Shown: piece after piece, positions 45,232-54,331 of the stretch | How positions within the stretch are numbered: position 1 is the first letter of the stretch | Layout of the letters: the number at the start of each line of letters is the position of its first letter | Assembly (NCBI GenBank): GCA_020053735.1 | Contig: JAGVMP010000009.1 | Coordinates: 186,001 to 250,000, forward strand | Length of the DNA: 64,000 nucleotides | Direction: 5' to 3' | Source of the DNA: Pseudomonadota bacterium | Lineage (GTDB): Bacteria; Pseudomonadota; Gammaproteobacteria; Burkholderiales; Methylophilaceae | Notes under the pieces: generated by a model | Databases searched by the model: none | Told to the model about the DNA's origin: nothing | Seen by the model: the letters and a program-made list of their open reading frames with translations, nothing else | Translations under genes and position numbers: made by a program

Positions 45232-46152
45232 TTAGTGTAGATTGGACTGAATACCAAAATGCGTTCTATATTTCTCGTAACATCTCGCGCCACTACATAA
45301 GCGCATTAAAGCGCCTTCTGCGATAGGCTTTGCTGTTTGCGGATTCGATTTTACCAAAGAAAATATCACTTCTTTATTCCAGGCATTAGAATGCTTTACA
45401 TCCAATGTTGCATGTAGCTGAAAATATTTCCTTGTATCAAAATCCACATTTAAACGCTTTAATCCTTCATTGACATAGCCCACTCTTGTTGGGGAGGTCA
45501 TTTCAATAGCGCCTAATGCGCCTATTGATTGATAAGCATAACGACGGTTAACTGCCAATGCCAACATTAAGTTAGCCAGCGCTAGCGATTCCCAAACTGT
45601 ATCATCAATGGTGGGAGTCAGGCCTAGGCCTTTGACAGTATTTTCCAGCATTATTCCATGCATAGAGTTTTGATGTCCGCGACCCATTTCATCCCAATAA
45701 TTGCGCGCCATTTCAAGTTTAGCTTGTGTCGGCAATTTGATTTGCGACAGGGCGACCAAATCATCAAAACCAGCTTCACCTGCCGCCTCTTGCTGTAGAA
45801 ACCAGCACATTTGTTCCATTGTTGCTTCGGTGGCTAACCAGGGAAACAAGATGTCACCTTGACCAGGAGCTTCTTCCCTTAAATTTTCAAACCAACGCAT
45901 GAATGACTCAGCATCTTGCGGCATATGCACTAAATATTGTTGGATATGCTGTCGTTCACTTTCTACAAAATTACCTTCTTTTAATAATAGAGATGCCTCT
46001 TGTTGAATTTTTAACGCCCAGTCCTGATGAATAAAAGCTGGTGTCAACCGATGTTGATTAAAATGGGATAGCTGCACGTGGAGCTTCCTTCTAGGACTCA
46101 TACTCAGTGCTGTATCTGGTGCTATATAAGGTATTAATTCGTAATTAAACAC
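45232..46152 (-). CDS. Heme-oxygenase-like diiron enzyme (iron-containing redox enzyme family)
   Basis: 306 residues, all-helical. Candidate iron ligands are E122 in QQEAAGE, E155 and H165 in YWDEMGRGHQNSMH, and H247, D251 and H254 in LHATLDVKHSNAW, a pattern seen in the heme-oxygenase-like diiron oxidase superfamily. Members oxidise fatty acids, amino acids or guanidine groups in natural-product pathways, or cleave C-C bonds. The gene is convergent with the ATP-grasp gene with no bases between the stops, suggesting a fixed functional association. A motif copy 221 bp upstream may control this gene as well as AsmA. Confidence 0.83.
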   Translation of the reverse strand: MFNYELIPYIAPDTALSMSPRRKLHVQLSHFNQHRLTPAFIHQDWALKIQQEASLLLKEGNFVESERQHIQQYLVHMPQDAESFMRWFENLREEAPGQGDILFPWLATEATMEQMCWFLQQEAAGEAGFDDLVALSQIKLPTQAKLEMARNYWDEMGRGHQNSMHGIMLENTVKGLGLTPTIDDTVWESLALANLMLALAVNRRYAYQSIGALGAIEMTSPTRVGYVNEGLKRLNVDFDTRKYFQLHATLDVKHSNAWNKEVIFSLVKSNPQTAKPIAEGALMRLCSGARCYEKYRTHFGIQSNLH

Positions 46153-46477
46153 ACTTTTCCTTTGTAAAATTAATTGACCGAAAGTTAAGTCTGCGTCAAC
46201 TTTTTCAAGAACAACATTAAGTTAAACCGATTAATCACAGAAAATTTATCTGCGAAATTGGTACAACTAGCACTAATGATATTAAATTTGTTAGGCCTAT
46301 TAGTCCGTGTGATAACACACATAATTGAAATTTTTGACTATCTAAAAAACCAGCCTAGTGATGAATATTTTCTCTGTACGATTACGTACAGATGAGTTTT
46401 GCAGATTGGAGTATGTTATGGAGAAACCATTTATTCGATTGGTTAAATTAGGTAAGTAGATATGAAAATAACTCCGC
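46153..46477. other. Intergenic region between divergent diiron-enzyme and AsmA genes
   Basis: 325 bp, AT-rich, with the palindromic motif site 12 at 46373-46391. Two very short ATG frames (starting 46419 and 46462) end within 14 codons; I do not regard them as genes. Confidence 0.6.
46373..46391 (+). promoter_or_regulatory. Putative Crp/Fnr-type site 12, fully palindromic
   Basis: CTGTACG, spacer ATTA, CGTACAG: a perfect dyad, which shows that the motif is a symmetric site for a dimeric regulator. It is 87 bp upstream of the AsmA ATG and 221 bp upstream of the divergent diiron-enzyme gene. Confidence 0.65.
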
Positions 46478-48529
46478 ATGGCATATTTTAATAGCGTAAA
46501 TAAAAGGTGGAGCGTCATTGCCGCTTTCATTGCAACTTTTATCGTCATAATTGCGCTGTTTGAACATGCAGGTTGGCCTTTTTTAGCAGCCCCGATAGAA
46601 AAGCAGTTGTCGCGCTTATCAAATCGTCAAATCAGTTTTGGAAGTGAAACTCTAGGCAAATCTGCTCAAACTAAGCAGCAAGATAATCAAACAGCAACTG
46701 ATGAGTTATTTCGAGTCACTTTTATCGGGGGACTTACTTTGCATTCTGTAAAGCTACATATTGCTGCGCCAGATTGGAGTAAAACTCCATACTTTATTGA
46801 AGCTGACAATGTGAAGTTAAAGTTGCGTTATGTCGATATATGGCGCGCTTATAGCGGTCATCCGATTCACGTTAAGAGTCTGCAAGCAACAAAGCTAGAC
46901 GGCTATATTGAGCGAATGTCTGATGGCCGTGCCTCATGGCAATTTAGCGATAAACCAACCGACCCCAATAAGCCAGTGCTGTTACCATCTTTTGATGAAT
47001 TATTGGTAACCAATGGCTTGTTACATATTGATGATGTACCGCTCAAATCTAAATTGGAAGCAAAAATATCTCTAGCAAACAATCTGAATAAGGCTCAGCC
47101 TGAAGCTTCAAAAAGCAACGACTTAAAAAGTAGCACACTTACTGCAAGTGCAATTGGCAGCTATCAAGCTTTACCCCTAAAAATCCAATTATTATCTACT
47201 GGTGTAACGCAATCAAACACTGGTCAGTCAGAAAGATTGCCTGTTGCAATTAAATTTAATGCAACTGTAGGTCGTGCTAATTTAGTATTTAATGGAACGA
47301 CTAAAGACGTCATGCGGATGGACGATTTTACCGGCAGTTTTAGTCTTAAAGGACCATCATTGGCGGCGGTGGGTGATTTGCTAGGTGTAACACTGCCAAC
47401 GACAGCCGCATTTAGCTCTAATGGTGTAATTGATAAACAAGATTTAATCTGGCGCGTCAATCTCAATAAAATGGCAATTGGTGATAGTCGTCTAAATGGA
47501 AATTTTTCATATGACAGGTCTTTAAGCGTGCCATTGCTTAAGGGCAAGTTAGGAGGGGAGAAGTTGGTCATTACTGATTTGGGACCTGCGTTTGGTGCAA
47601 CGCCAGATGCTAAAAATCCTAATAAAGTATTACCAAGCCGTCCATTTGATTTGGTTTCGCTACGTAAAATGAACGCAGATGTATTGGTTGATATTCAATA
47701 TTTAGACTTAAAGACCAGTTTTTTAGAGCCTCTAAAACCTTTAAAAGGACATATAAAATTAAAAGATGCGGTGTTATCACTAAACGAAATAAAAGCACTA
47801 ACAGCGGATGGCAGATTAACGGGTGACATTGATTTAGATGGCCGTGGATCAAAAGCTTTATGGGATGCCAAACTAGCCTGGAATGGTGTACGTTTAGAGC
47901 GCTGGGTAAAACAAAAACGTGCAAGTGGTTTGCCACCTTACATATCGGGAAAATTGAATGGAGGGGCGCTTTTGCAAGGACAAGGTAAATCTACTGCGGA
48001 AATATTGGCTAGTTTAAATGGTAGTTTTCGTAGCGAACTTTATGAGGGCGCAGTGTCACATTTAGGCATTGAAGTGGCTGGACTGGATGTAGCAGAGTCT
48101 ATTGGGCTGTTATTTAAAGGGGATGATGTTTTGCCAGTGCAATGTGCCGTAGTGGATTTACAAGCTAAAAATGGCGTGTTTACACCGCGCGCCATGGTAG
48201 TGGATACCGCTGACAGCACCGTTTGGGTAGATGGCTCATTGTCTTTGGCATCCGAAACACTCAATTTGCGTGCGATGTCACTGCCAAAAGACTTTAGCCC
48301 ATTAACTTTGCGCGCTCCATTAAACATCACTGGCCAATTTGTTAATCCTCAAGTGTCATTAGAAAAAAAACGAGTGGGCTTGAAATTAGCTGCATCTGTT
48401 TTGTTGGCCATTGTAAATCCCTTAGCTGCAGTGATACCACTATTAGATTCTGGTGATACTAAAGAGGCTAAGCGGCGCGCTGCTGGTTGCTTAAATATTA
48501 TGCAAAGAAATTCTATAATACCCAGCTAA
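46478..48529 (+). CDS. AsmA family protein
   Basis: 683 residues. One N-terminal membrane anchor (about 13-33) and a long beta-rich periplasmic part with the AsmA C-terminal block (LNGSFRSELYEGAVSHLGIEVAGLDVAESIGLLFKGDD, shown here only as its ends LNGSF and FKGDD), then a short hydrophobic end (LLAIVNPLAAVIPLLD). AsmA proteins are thought to bridge inner and outer membrane and carry phospholipid. Convergent with the MCE lipid-transport operon, so both neighbours concern envelope lipid. No clear ribosome site at the ATG. Confidence 0.88.
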   Translation: MAYFNSVNKRWSVIAAFIATFIVIIALFEHAGWPFLAAPIEKQLSRLSNRQISFGSETLGKSAQTKQQDNQTATDELFRVTFIGGLTLHSVKLHIAAPDWSKTPYFIEADNVKLKLRYVDIWRAYSGHPIHVKSLQATKLDGYIERMSDGRASWQFSDKPTDPNKPVLLPSFDELLVTNGLLHIDDVPLKSKLEAKISLANNLNKAQPEASKSNDLKSSTLTASAIGSYQALPLKIQLLSTGVTQSNTGQSERLPVAIKFNATVGRANLVFNGTTKDVMRMDDFTGSFSLKGPSLAAVGDLLGVTLPTTAAFSSNGVIDKQDLIWRVNLNKMAIGDSRLNGNFSYDRSLSVPLLKGKLGGEKLVITDLGPAFGATPDAKNPNKVLPSRPFDLVSLRKMNADVLVDIQYLDLKTSFLEPLKPLKGHIKLKDAVLSLNEIKALTADGRLTGDIDLDGRGSKALWDAKLAWNGVRLERWVKQKRASGLPPYISGKLNGGALLQGQGKSTAEILASLNGSFRSELYEGAVSHLGIEVAGLDVAESIGLLFKGDDVLPVQCAVVDLQAKNGVFTPRAMVVDTADSTVWVDGSLSLASETLNLRAMSLPKDFSPLTLRAPLNITGQFVNPQVSLEKKRVGLKLAASVLLAIVNPLAAVIPLLDSGDTKEAKRRAAGCLNIMQRNSIIPS

Positions 48530-48582
48530 GTAAATCAGATTACCAGCCTCCACAAGTAAGCGAATGTGTTGCTACTATTATC

Positions 48583-49221
48583 TTAGTGCTTCCAATTGGC
48601 TGCTATCTCAGCGCAAAATAAGCCAAGCTTTTCAAGCGTATTATTCACCGCTACATTTGCTGCCTTGGCTCCACCAATCGGGTCGTCACTCTGGGAGGTC
48701 ACAGCCTCGTGAAACTCGCGCAAAGCAATTACTTGACCCGTTGCATTATTGATTATTGTGGCGCGGAAAGTAAATCGGATTGTGCTTGGTTCAGTACTAA
48801 AATCTTGTAGTAAGCTTAATATTTCGGACTCTAACCTAAGATTTGTCCTGGTCGCAGGCAGTTTTGGTATTACCGCACCAAAGCTATGTGTTTTTTCAAC
48901 AGCCGACACTATCAGCGGTTGTAACATATGGGATGGTGTGTCTACCCACTCGCTGCGTGCAAAGTACTCTAGTTGATGCTGTGAGCGAGTGTACATCATG
49001 CGGCGCGTGTCAAATCCCGCTGTTGCCTTTGGACTATTGACGATTAATGTTGGCAAGTCATTAATCATATTTGATTTATTGCCTAGTTGCGTCTTTAAAG
49101 GAGTGCCTTCAAGTGAATAATAGGCTGTTTGTAAAGCTTGTTGAGACAACAGTGAAGAGCAGCCTGTGACTAGTGGCAATATCAATATACAAAGCTGAAA
49201 TCGTTTTCTAGTAAAGATCAT
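48583..49221 (-). CDS. ABC-type transport auxiliary lipoprotein (PqiC/MlaB-associated type)
   Basis: 212 residues. Signal peptide with lipobox VTGC (Cys21). The core matches the ABC_trans_aux family (ATAGFDTRRMMYTRSQHQLEYFARSEWVD and LRLESEILSLLQDF, given in short: AGFDTRRM, YFARSEW). These lipoproteins sit in the outer membrane and partner MCE proteins. Its ATG overlaps the MCE gene stop by 4 bp, so it is the last gene of the operon. Convergent with AsmA. Confidence 0.9.
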   Translation of the reverse strand: MIFTRKRFQLCILILPLVTGCSSLLSQQALQTAYYSLEGTPLKTQLGNKSNMINDLPTLIVNSPKATAGFDTRRMMYTRSQHQLEYFARSEWVDTPSHMLQPLIVSAVEKTHSFGAVIPKLPATRTNLRLESEILSLLQDFSTEPSTIRFTFRATIINNATGQVIALREFHEAVTSQSDDPIGGAKAANVAVNNTLEKLGLFCAEIAANWKH

Positions 49222-50210
49222 GGAGATACTTTCTCAAAGGATGATTCCCCAGGGCCATCTGGCACAGGACTACGGCCACGCAACAAGCTTGCAGGGTCAC
49301 GTTCGGTTTGCTCGCTTAATCGCCTTAGAGAAGCGGATAACTCGTTTAACTCGGTCAATAAACGTTGTACTTCAGGCAAAGTTTCAGCAGTGTATTGATC
49401 TATATTGGCTCCAACCGATTCAACCGTTTTGCTAGCTGTTGTACTTGCGATTGCCACTTCATTCCCAGCCTTTTCAATCGCTATGGCACTGTGATTAATC
49501 TGGGCAATGGTGACACTTAATTGATCAATGACGGGTTCTAATTTATCTATCATTGGATTCAGTTTTTGGGTGGCTAATGCAGTGTTATTAACTGCGCGAG
49601 AGGCGTTGACGATACCTGCATCAATTTCAGCGTTACGTGCGGCAATAGTTTTTGACACAGCTGCAATATTAGCGAGGGCGTTTTTGAAAGACTCTCGATT
49701 TTCAATGCTGAGTAAGGAGTCGATATTGCTTGAAGTATTATCTAGCTTGGCTAATACCGAGGTAAGCACATTTTCTAAGCGGGTGCCAAGAGAAGGCTTG
49801 GTCTGAATAATAGGGTATTTTTCATCTGCGGAGGCTATCAATGGTGCTGCATTTTTAGCGCCACCATCCAGTTCAACATAAGCAATGCCTGTTAATCCTT
49901 GTGTTTTTAAGACGGCAACCGTATCCACTTTTATAGGCGTACCGCGCTCAATCGCAAAAATCAGTCGCACGAGTTCTGGGTTGTTAGGGTCTAGTTCAAT
50001 ACTTTTGACTTTCCCCACATCAACCCCATTGTATTTAACTGGGGCGTTGATATTTAGACCAGCGACTGATTCTTCTAAAACAGCGAGATATAAGTCGTAT
50101 TTTTTTTGCAAACTGCCGCCTGAAGCTAGCCATAATATTCCAGCAATCAGTATTGCGCCTAAAAGCAATACGAAAGCACCTACAACTGCATAATTGACTT
50201 TAGTTTCGAT
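49218..50210 (-). CDS. MlaD-type MCE-domain phospholipid transport protein, apparent ATC start
   Basis: About 330 residues. An N-terminal membrane helix, one MCE domain (about residues 50-130, VAGLNINAPVKYNGVDVGKV) and a long helical coiled C-terminal part that forms the transport channel in MCE assemblies. The codons IETKVNYAVVGAFV before the first TTG (50168) match the conserved N terminus METKVNY of this family. The first codon in register is ATC at 50210-50208, with AAGG 7 bases upstream. No ATG, GTG or TTG is available at that place, so either ATC initiates or a base differs. It begins 2 bp after the ATPase stop. Confidence 0.88.
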   Translation of the reverse strand: METKVNYAVVGAFVLLLGAILIAGILWLASGGSLQKKYDLYLAVLEESVAGLNINAPVKYNGVDVGKVKSIELDPNNPELVRLIFAIERGTPIKVDTVAVLKTQGLTGIAYVELDGGAKNAAPLIASADEKYPIIQTKPSLGTRLENVLTSVLAKLDNTSSNIDSLLSIENRESFKNALANIAAVSKTIAARNAEIDAGIVNASRAVNNTALATQKLNPMIDKLEPVIDQLSVTIAQINHSAIAIEKAGNEVAIASTTASKTVESVGANIDQYTAETLPEVQRLLTELNELSASLRRLSEQTERDPASLLRGRSPVPDGPGESSFEKVSP

Positions 50211-50212
50211 GA

Positions 50213-51055
50213 TTATTCCTTTAGGGCTTCATGTTGTTTTTTATTTCGTACCAGCGCAGACTGACCGCGATGACCCATAAAAAAAGTTCTAACCGCAGGG
50301 TTGTCACTTTTTGAGAGTGTTAGCATTGAGCCCACCTCTTGAACTTTCCCATCTGCAAGCACCGCTACGCGATCAGCCACTTGCCAAAGCAAATCAAGGT
50401 CGTGTGTAATCATGACGATAGTCAGCTTAAATTGGTCTCGCAGTTGAATGACCAGCTCATCGACGCCTGCAGCGCTCATTGGATCTAAGCCAGCAGTTGG
50501 CTCATCTAAAAATAGTAATTCTGGCTCCAAAGCCAATGCCCGAGCTAGGGAGGCGCGCTTCATCATGCCTCCACTTAATTCAGATGGATATTGTTGAGAG
50601 ACTGCTGGCTTTAGGCCAGTCATGACTAATTTTTTGTCAGCGATATCATCGATTTGTGCGTCGGATAATGCGTTGTGCTCACGCATGGGCAAGCCTACAT
50701 TTTCTTTAATAGTGAGCGCGCCGAATAAGCCGCCATGCTGAAACATCACGCCCCAGCGTTTGCGCAAAGCTAAAGCATCATTTTCGTTAATATTGTTTAA
50801 ATCAATCCCTAATATTTTAATTGATCCAGAATTGGGAATTTGTAGCAAAATCAATTCGCGTAGCAAAGTAGATTTTCCAGAGCCACTGCCGCCAATAATG
50901 GCAAAAATTTCTGAACGATGAATCTCCAGACTAATATCTTTATGGACCACATGCTCACCAAAACTTGTTGAAACATTGCGCATTTCAATTACAGTTTCGA
51001 TTGATGGTGAAGGTGATGGCGACTGTAGTTGTGTTTTAGCAGTTTGGATGTGCAT
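50213..51055 (-). CDS. MlaF-type ABC transporter ATPase
   Basis: 280 residues, the energy subunit of an MCE lipid transporter. Walker A GGSGSGKST, Q loop in MFQHGG, ABC signature LSGGMMKRASLARALAL, Walker B LLFLDEPTAGLDP and the switch His in ITHDL are all intact. The N terminus has a Ser/Pro stretch before IEMRNV. The gene is 4 bp after the permease stop. Confidence 0.93.
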   Translation of the reverse strand: MHIQTAKTQLQSPSPSPSIETVIEMRNVSTSFGEHVVHKDISLEIHRSEIFAIIGGSGSGKSTLLRELILLQIPNSGSIKILGIDLNNINENDALALRKRWGVMFQHGGLFGALTIKENVGLPMREHNALSDAQIDDIADKKLVMTGLKPAVSQQYPSELSGGMMKRASLARALALEPELLFLDEPTAGLDPMSAAGVDELVIQLRDQFKLTIVMITHDLDLLWQVADRVAVLADGKVQEVGSMLTLSKSDNPAVRTFFMGHRGQSALVRNKKQHEALKE

Positions 51056-51059
51056 ATTT

Positions 51060-51875
51060 TTAAAGGTCTAATATACTAAAGGCTATTGAAAACAGTGCAT
51101 CAGCAACAATCACCAAAAATATGGATTGCACCACACTGCGTGTGGTTTGACGACCAACGCTATCAGCACCGCCTTTCGTCATAAAGCCTTGAAAACAGCC
51201 CACGATTGCGATGATTGCAGCAAATACAGGCGCTTTTCCAACGCCAATCATAAAAGAAGTGGGACCAACCGCTTTTACAAATCGATCCAAGAACTCCGTA
51301 AAACCCACATCTAACTGTGTACTTGCCATAATCATTCCACCAAATATCCCGAGCACATCTGCAAACACTGTCAGCAGAGGTAATACGATGACTAACGCAA
51401 TTAATTTTGGCTGCACCAGCACCTCTTGTGGAGACATGCCGAGCGTGCGCATGGCATCGATTTCCTCAGTTACGGCCATTGTGCCTATTTGCGCTGCATA
51501 AGCTGAGCCTGAACGCCCAGCAACAATAATGGCGGTAATTAAAGGCGCAAACTCGCGTAACATGGAGAGACCCACCAAGTCAGCAACAAATATATTTGCC
51601 CCGTATTGTCTTAGTTGCCCAGCGCCTTGATATGCCACCACAATCCCAAGCAGAAACGACAATAATCCCACAATGGGTAGTGCATCAAAACCAGCTGAGC
51701 GGATATTAAACAGAATAGGTCGCCAGCGGATGCGCTTGGGTTGCATCACGCTCTTACCCAGTGTTACAGCAGTTTCACCAACAAAACTAAGCATTTCTAA
51801 TACTTGACTACTAAAGGCAAACGTACTCTTACCAACACGCGTGACAAATTTTGGCGTAAAAGTTAGATTTTTCAT
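51060..51875 (-). CDS. MlaE-type ABC transporter permease
   Basis: 271 residues with five or six membrane helices. MlaE family segments: LPIVGLLSFLLGIVVAYQGA, VAGRSGSAYAAQIGTM, VTEEIDAMRTLG, QSIFLVIVADALFS. First gene of the permease-ATPase-MCE-lipoprotein operon, which moves phospholipid between membranes. A motif copy lies 34 bp upstream of the start. Confidence 0.93.
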   Translation of the reverse strand: MKNLTFTPKFVTRVGKSTFAFSSQVLEMLSFVGETAVTLGKSVMQPKRIRWRPILFNIRSAGFDALPIVGLLSFLLGIVVAYQGAGQLRQYGANIFVADLVGLSMLREFAPLITAIIVAGRSGSAYAAQIGTMAVTEEIDAMRTLGMSPQEVLVQPKLIALVIVLPLLTVFADVLGIFGGMIMASTQLDVGFTEFLDRFVKAVGPTSFMIGVGKAPVFAAIIAIVGCFQGFMTKGGADSVGRQTTRSVVQSIFLVIVADALFSIAFSILDL

Positions 51876-51908
51876 TACCGATATTGTTAAGTAAGCTCAC
51901 CAAGTTAG

Positions 51909-51925
51909 TCTGTACGATAGTTAAC
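51909..51925 (+). promoter_or_regulatory. Putative Crp/Fnr-type site 13 (upstream of MCE operon)
   Basis: TCTGTACGATAGTTAAC, 34 bp upstream of the mlaE-like ATG at 51875 and 94 bp downstream of the catalase stop. Confidence 0.6.
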
Positions 51926-52018
51926 AGACTAAATGGTAGGCTTTTATGAGTGCTAGGTTTAAAAACGTGTTGGTTTAAATGTTGTATCTAAGTCAGATTT
52001 CTGAATAACACTGAACAT

Positions 52019-54109
52019 TTAAGCAAGCGTGCGAACTGTTTTTTCCCTATCAAATTGTCTAGTTTTTGCCGCCGAAATAAAGGCCTCATTATCAGAAGCA
52101 TTTACCACACCTTTATCAGCTGTGACATTCGCCTTATCTAGTAGAATCTGACCACCTTTATCAATAGCAATCGCTTTAAGATGACCATAGGCATCTCGAA
52201 TAAAGTCAATTACAGCTGCTTCAGCAGAAAGTATTCTTGCACCTTCACTTGAAAGTACAATCGCTACGGCGTCAAATAAAACTGAAGGCGTGCCAGCAAG
52301 CTGGCCGTCAACAGGGTAGAGAGATCCATCACTTAGTTTTGCACCACCGATTTTTGGCCCAACTACTTTGACACTGGCACCAGCCTTAAGCACCGCTTTT
52401 TTAATGCTTTCCAGCAGTGCAGCATCTGAACCATCAGCAACTAGAATGCCAATAGAACGTCCCATCAGCGTATCTTTCATTTTTCCAATCGTTTGTAAGG
52501 CAGGAGAGGGCGGCATATCCTGTGCTTTTGCCGCTGCTTGTGCGGCTGCTGGCATCTCATCTAATCCTAATCCCTTAGCTACGCGGTTTGCTAAGTCTTG
52601 TGAGATGTGGAGTAAATGCGTGACCATTGTCACTCGAATATGTAAATGCTCAACTTTAGATAACTCAAAAACCAATGCAGAAGCAATGTGCGCTTGTTCA
52701 TAGCTGGTTTGGCTAATAAAAAATTGTCTTGCTTGAGAGTAATGATCTGCAAAGCTTTCTGGTCTGATTCTGCCCTTATCTCCTGACTCGTTGCTAGCCG
52801 CGCTTTGAAAGCCGCTTGGTGACTCACGGGGAGAGTCTTTAGATAATGTATTAGGTTCATATGCAACCCTACCAATAGGCTGGTTCATCTGCATCTGTCC
52901 ATCACGTTGGTGGTTGGCAAATGGACATTTTGGCGCGTTAATTGGAATTTGGTGAAAGTTAGGCGATCCTAAGCGGGACAGTTGCGTATCCAGATAAGAG
53001 AATAGACGGCCTTGTAAAAGAGGGTCATTACTAAAATCGATGCCTGGTACAACATGCGATGGGCAGTACGCGACTTGCTCTGTTTCAGCAAAGAAATTAT
53101 TTGGCCAACGATCGAGCACCATGCGACCAATGACTTTCAGTGGAACAAGCTCCTCTGGTATCAGCTTGGTCGCATCTAGGTGGTCAAAAGGAAATTGATC
53201 TGCTTCTTTCTGTGTGAAAAGCTGAACGGCAAATTCCCACTCGGGGAAGTTACCTGCTTCAATCGCTTCAAACATTTCACGACGCATGAAATCTGGGTCA
53301 GCACCAGCAATTTTAACAGCCTCATCCCATACAGTAGACTGCAGGCCTAATTTTGGACGCCAATGAAATTTTACAAAAGTGCTATCGCCATTTTCATTAA
53401 TCAATCGAAAGCTATGTACACCAAAGCCTTCAATCATGCGCAATGAACGCGGAATTGTTCGATCAGACATAATCCACATCACCATGTGCATTGATTCTGG
53501 TGTCAGCGAAATAAAATCCCAGAAAGTATCATGTGCCGAGGCTGATTGCGGAAAGCCACGATCAGGTTCCATTTTTACCGCATGGACTAAATCTGGGAAT
53601 TTGATTGCGTCTTGGATAAAGAAAACTGGAATGTTATTACCAACTAAATCCCAGTTACCTTCTTGTGTGTAAAACTTTACAGCAAAGCCACGCACATCAC
53701 GTGGCGTGTCGACAGAGCCTGACCCACCAGCAACCGTAGAAATGCGTGTAAAGACTGGTGTCTTTGTACCAACTTCCGTTAATATTTTTGCAGATGTGTA
53801 TTTTTGCAATGAATCTGTTAACTCAAAAAAGCCATGCACACCAGTGCCGCGAGCATGGACAATACGCTCAGGAATTCGCTCGTGATCAAAATGTGTGATT
53901 TTTTCCCTTAGGATAAAATCCTCTAACAAGGTAGGTCCACGCGGGTTGGCTTTTAGGGAGTTCTGATTATCAGAAATACCTAGACCCTGATTAGTAGTGA
54001 GTTGGGAATGATCACCGCCAGCTTGTTGGTGGGTTTCTCCACCGTTACCTTTTAGTAAATCATCAGTAGATGATTTATTTTTTTTACTAGTTGATTTATC
54101 GTTTTGCAT
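52019..54109 (-). CDS. katE: Large-subunit monofunctional catalase (HPII/KatE type)
   Basis: Decomposes hydrogen peroxide. 696 residues with a hydrophilic N-terminal extension, the clade 2 heme core with catalytic His85 ([12 protein letters not shown]) and Asn158 (LVGNN), the heme ligand Tyr in [14 protein letters not shown], and the C-terminal DJ-1/GATase-like domain (about 550-695, [20 protein letters not shown]). Somewhat shorter than E. coli HPII, mainly at the N terminus. AGGAG-like GGAGATAAACTC precedes the ATG. No copy of the 17-bp motif is visible at its promoter, unlike the neighbours. Confidence 0.95.
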   Translation of the reverse strand: MQNDKSTSKKNKSSTDDLLKGNGGETHQQAGGDHSQLTTNQGLGISDNQNSLKANPRGPTLLEDFILREKITHFDHERIPERIVHARGTGVHGFFELTDSLQKYTSAKILTEVGTKTPVFTRISTVAGGSGSVDTPRDVRGFAVKFYTQEGNWDLVGNNIPVFFIQDAIKFPDLVHAVKMEPDRGFPQSASAHDTFWDFISLTPESMHMVMWIMSDRTIPRSLRMIEGFGVHSFRLINENGDSTFVKFHWRPKLGLQSTVWDEAVKIAGADPDFMRREMFEAIEAGNFPEWEFAVQLFTQKEADQFPFDHLDATKLIPEELVPLKVIGRMVLDRWPNNFFAETEQVAYCPSHVVPGIDFSNDPLLQGRLFSYLDTQLSRLGSPNFHQIPINAPKCPFANHQRDGQMQMNQPIGRVAYEPNTLSKDSPRESPSGFQSAASNESGDKGRIRPESFADHYSQARQFFISQTSYEQAHIASALVFELSKVEHLHIRVTMVTHLLHISQDLANRVAKGLGLDEMPAAAQAAAKAQDMPPSPALQTIGKMKDTLMGRSIGILVADGSDAALLESIKKAVLKAGASVKVVGPKIGGAKLSDGSLYPVDGQLAGTPSVLFDAVAIVLSSEGARILSAEAAVIDFIRDAYGHLKAIAIDKGGQILLDKANVTADKGVVNASDNEAFISAAKTRQFDREKTVRTLA

Positions 54110-54218
54110 GAGTTTATCTCCGAGCCAAAATTGCGATCTAATTGAGTTGGGGAAGTTAAATGAAGTTAAATTAAGCCAAAATAACTTCTAATTCCTTCGA
54201 TGTTTAAATAGACTTAAC

Positions 54219-54290
54219 TTACGTAAATAGAGCAATTAAAATAATGATTGGAATTGGAATGCCAAGAAAAAATAGTAATAATGAACGCAT
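54219..54290 (-). CDS. 23-residue single-helix membrane peptide
   Basis: The frame begins MRSLLLFFLGIPIPIIIL and ends IALFT before TAA. AGGGGA lies 6 bases before the ATG. Similar tiny peptides with an LGxPIPIIIL core are encoded in many alpha- and betaproteobacteria, often near stress or envelope genes. It lies between the multi-pass membrane protein gene (41 bp upstream) and catalase, all on one strand, so cotranscription is likely. Far below the usual gene-calling length. Confidence 0.7.
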   Translation of the reverse strand: MRSLLLFFLGIPIPIIILIALFT

Positions 54291-54331
54291 ATTAGTCCCC
54301 TGAATTTAAAGAGTTAAGTAGATTTAGTGGT

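Noticed and set aside
46419-46491. Two very short ATG frames before AsmA
   Set aside because: Each ends within 14 codons and neither has conserved-looking content; a leader-peptide role could not be supported.
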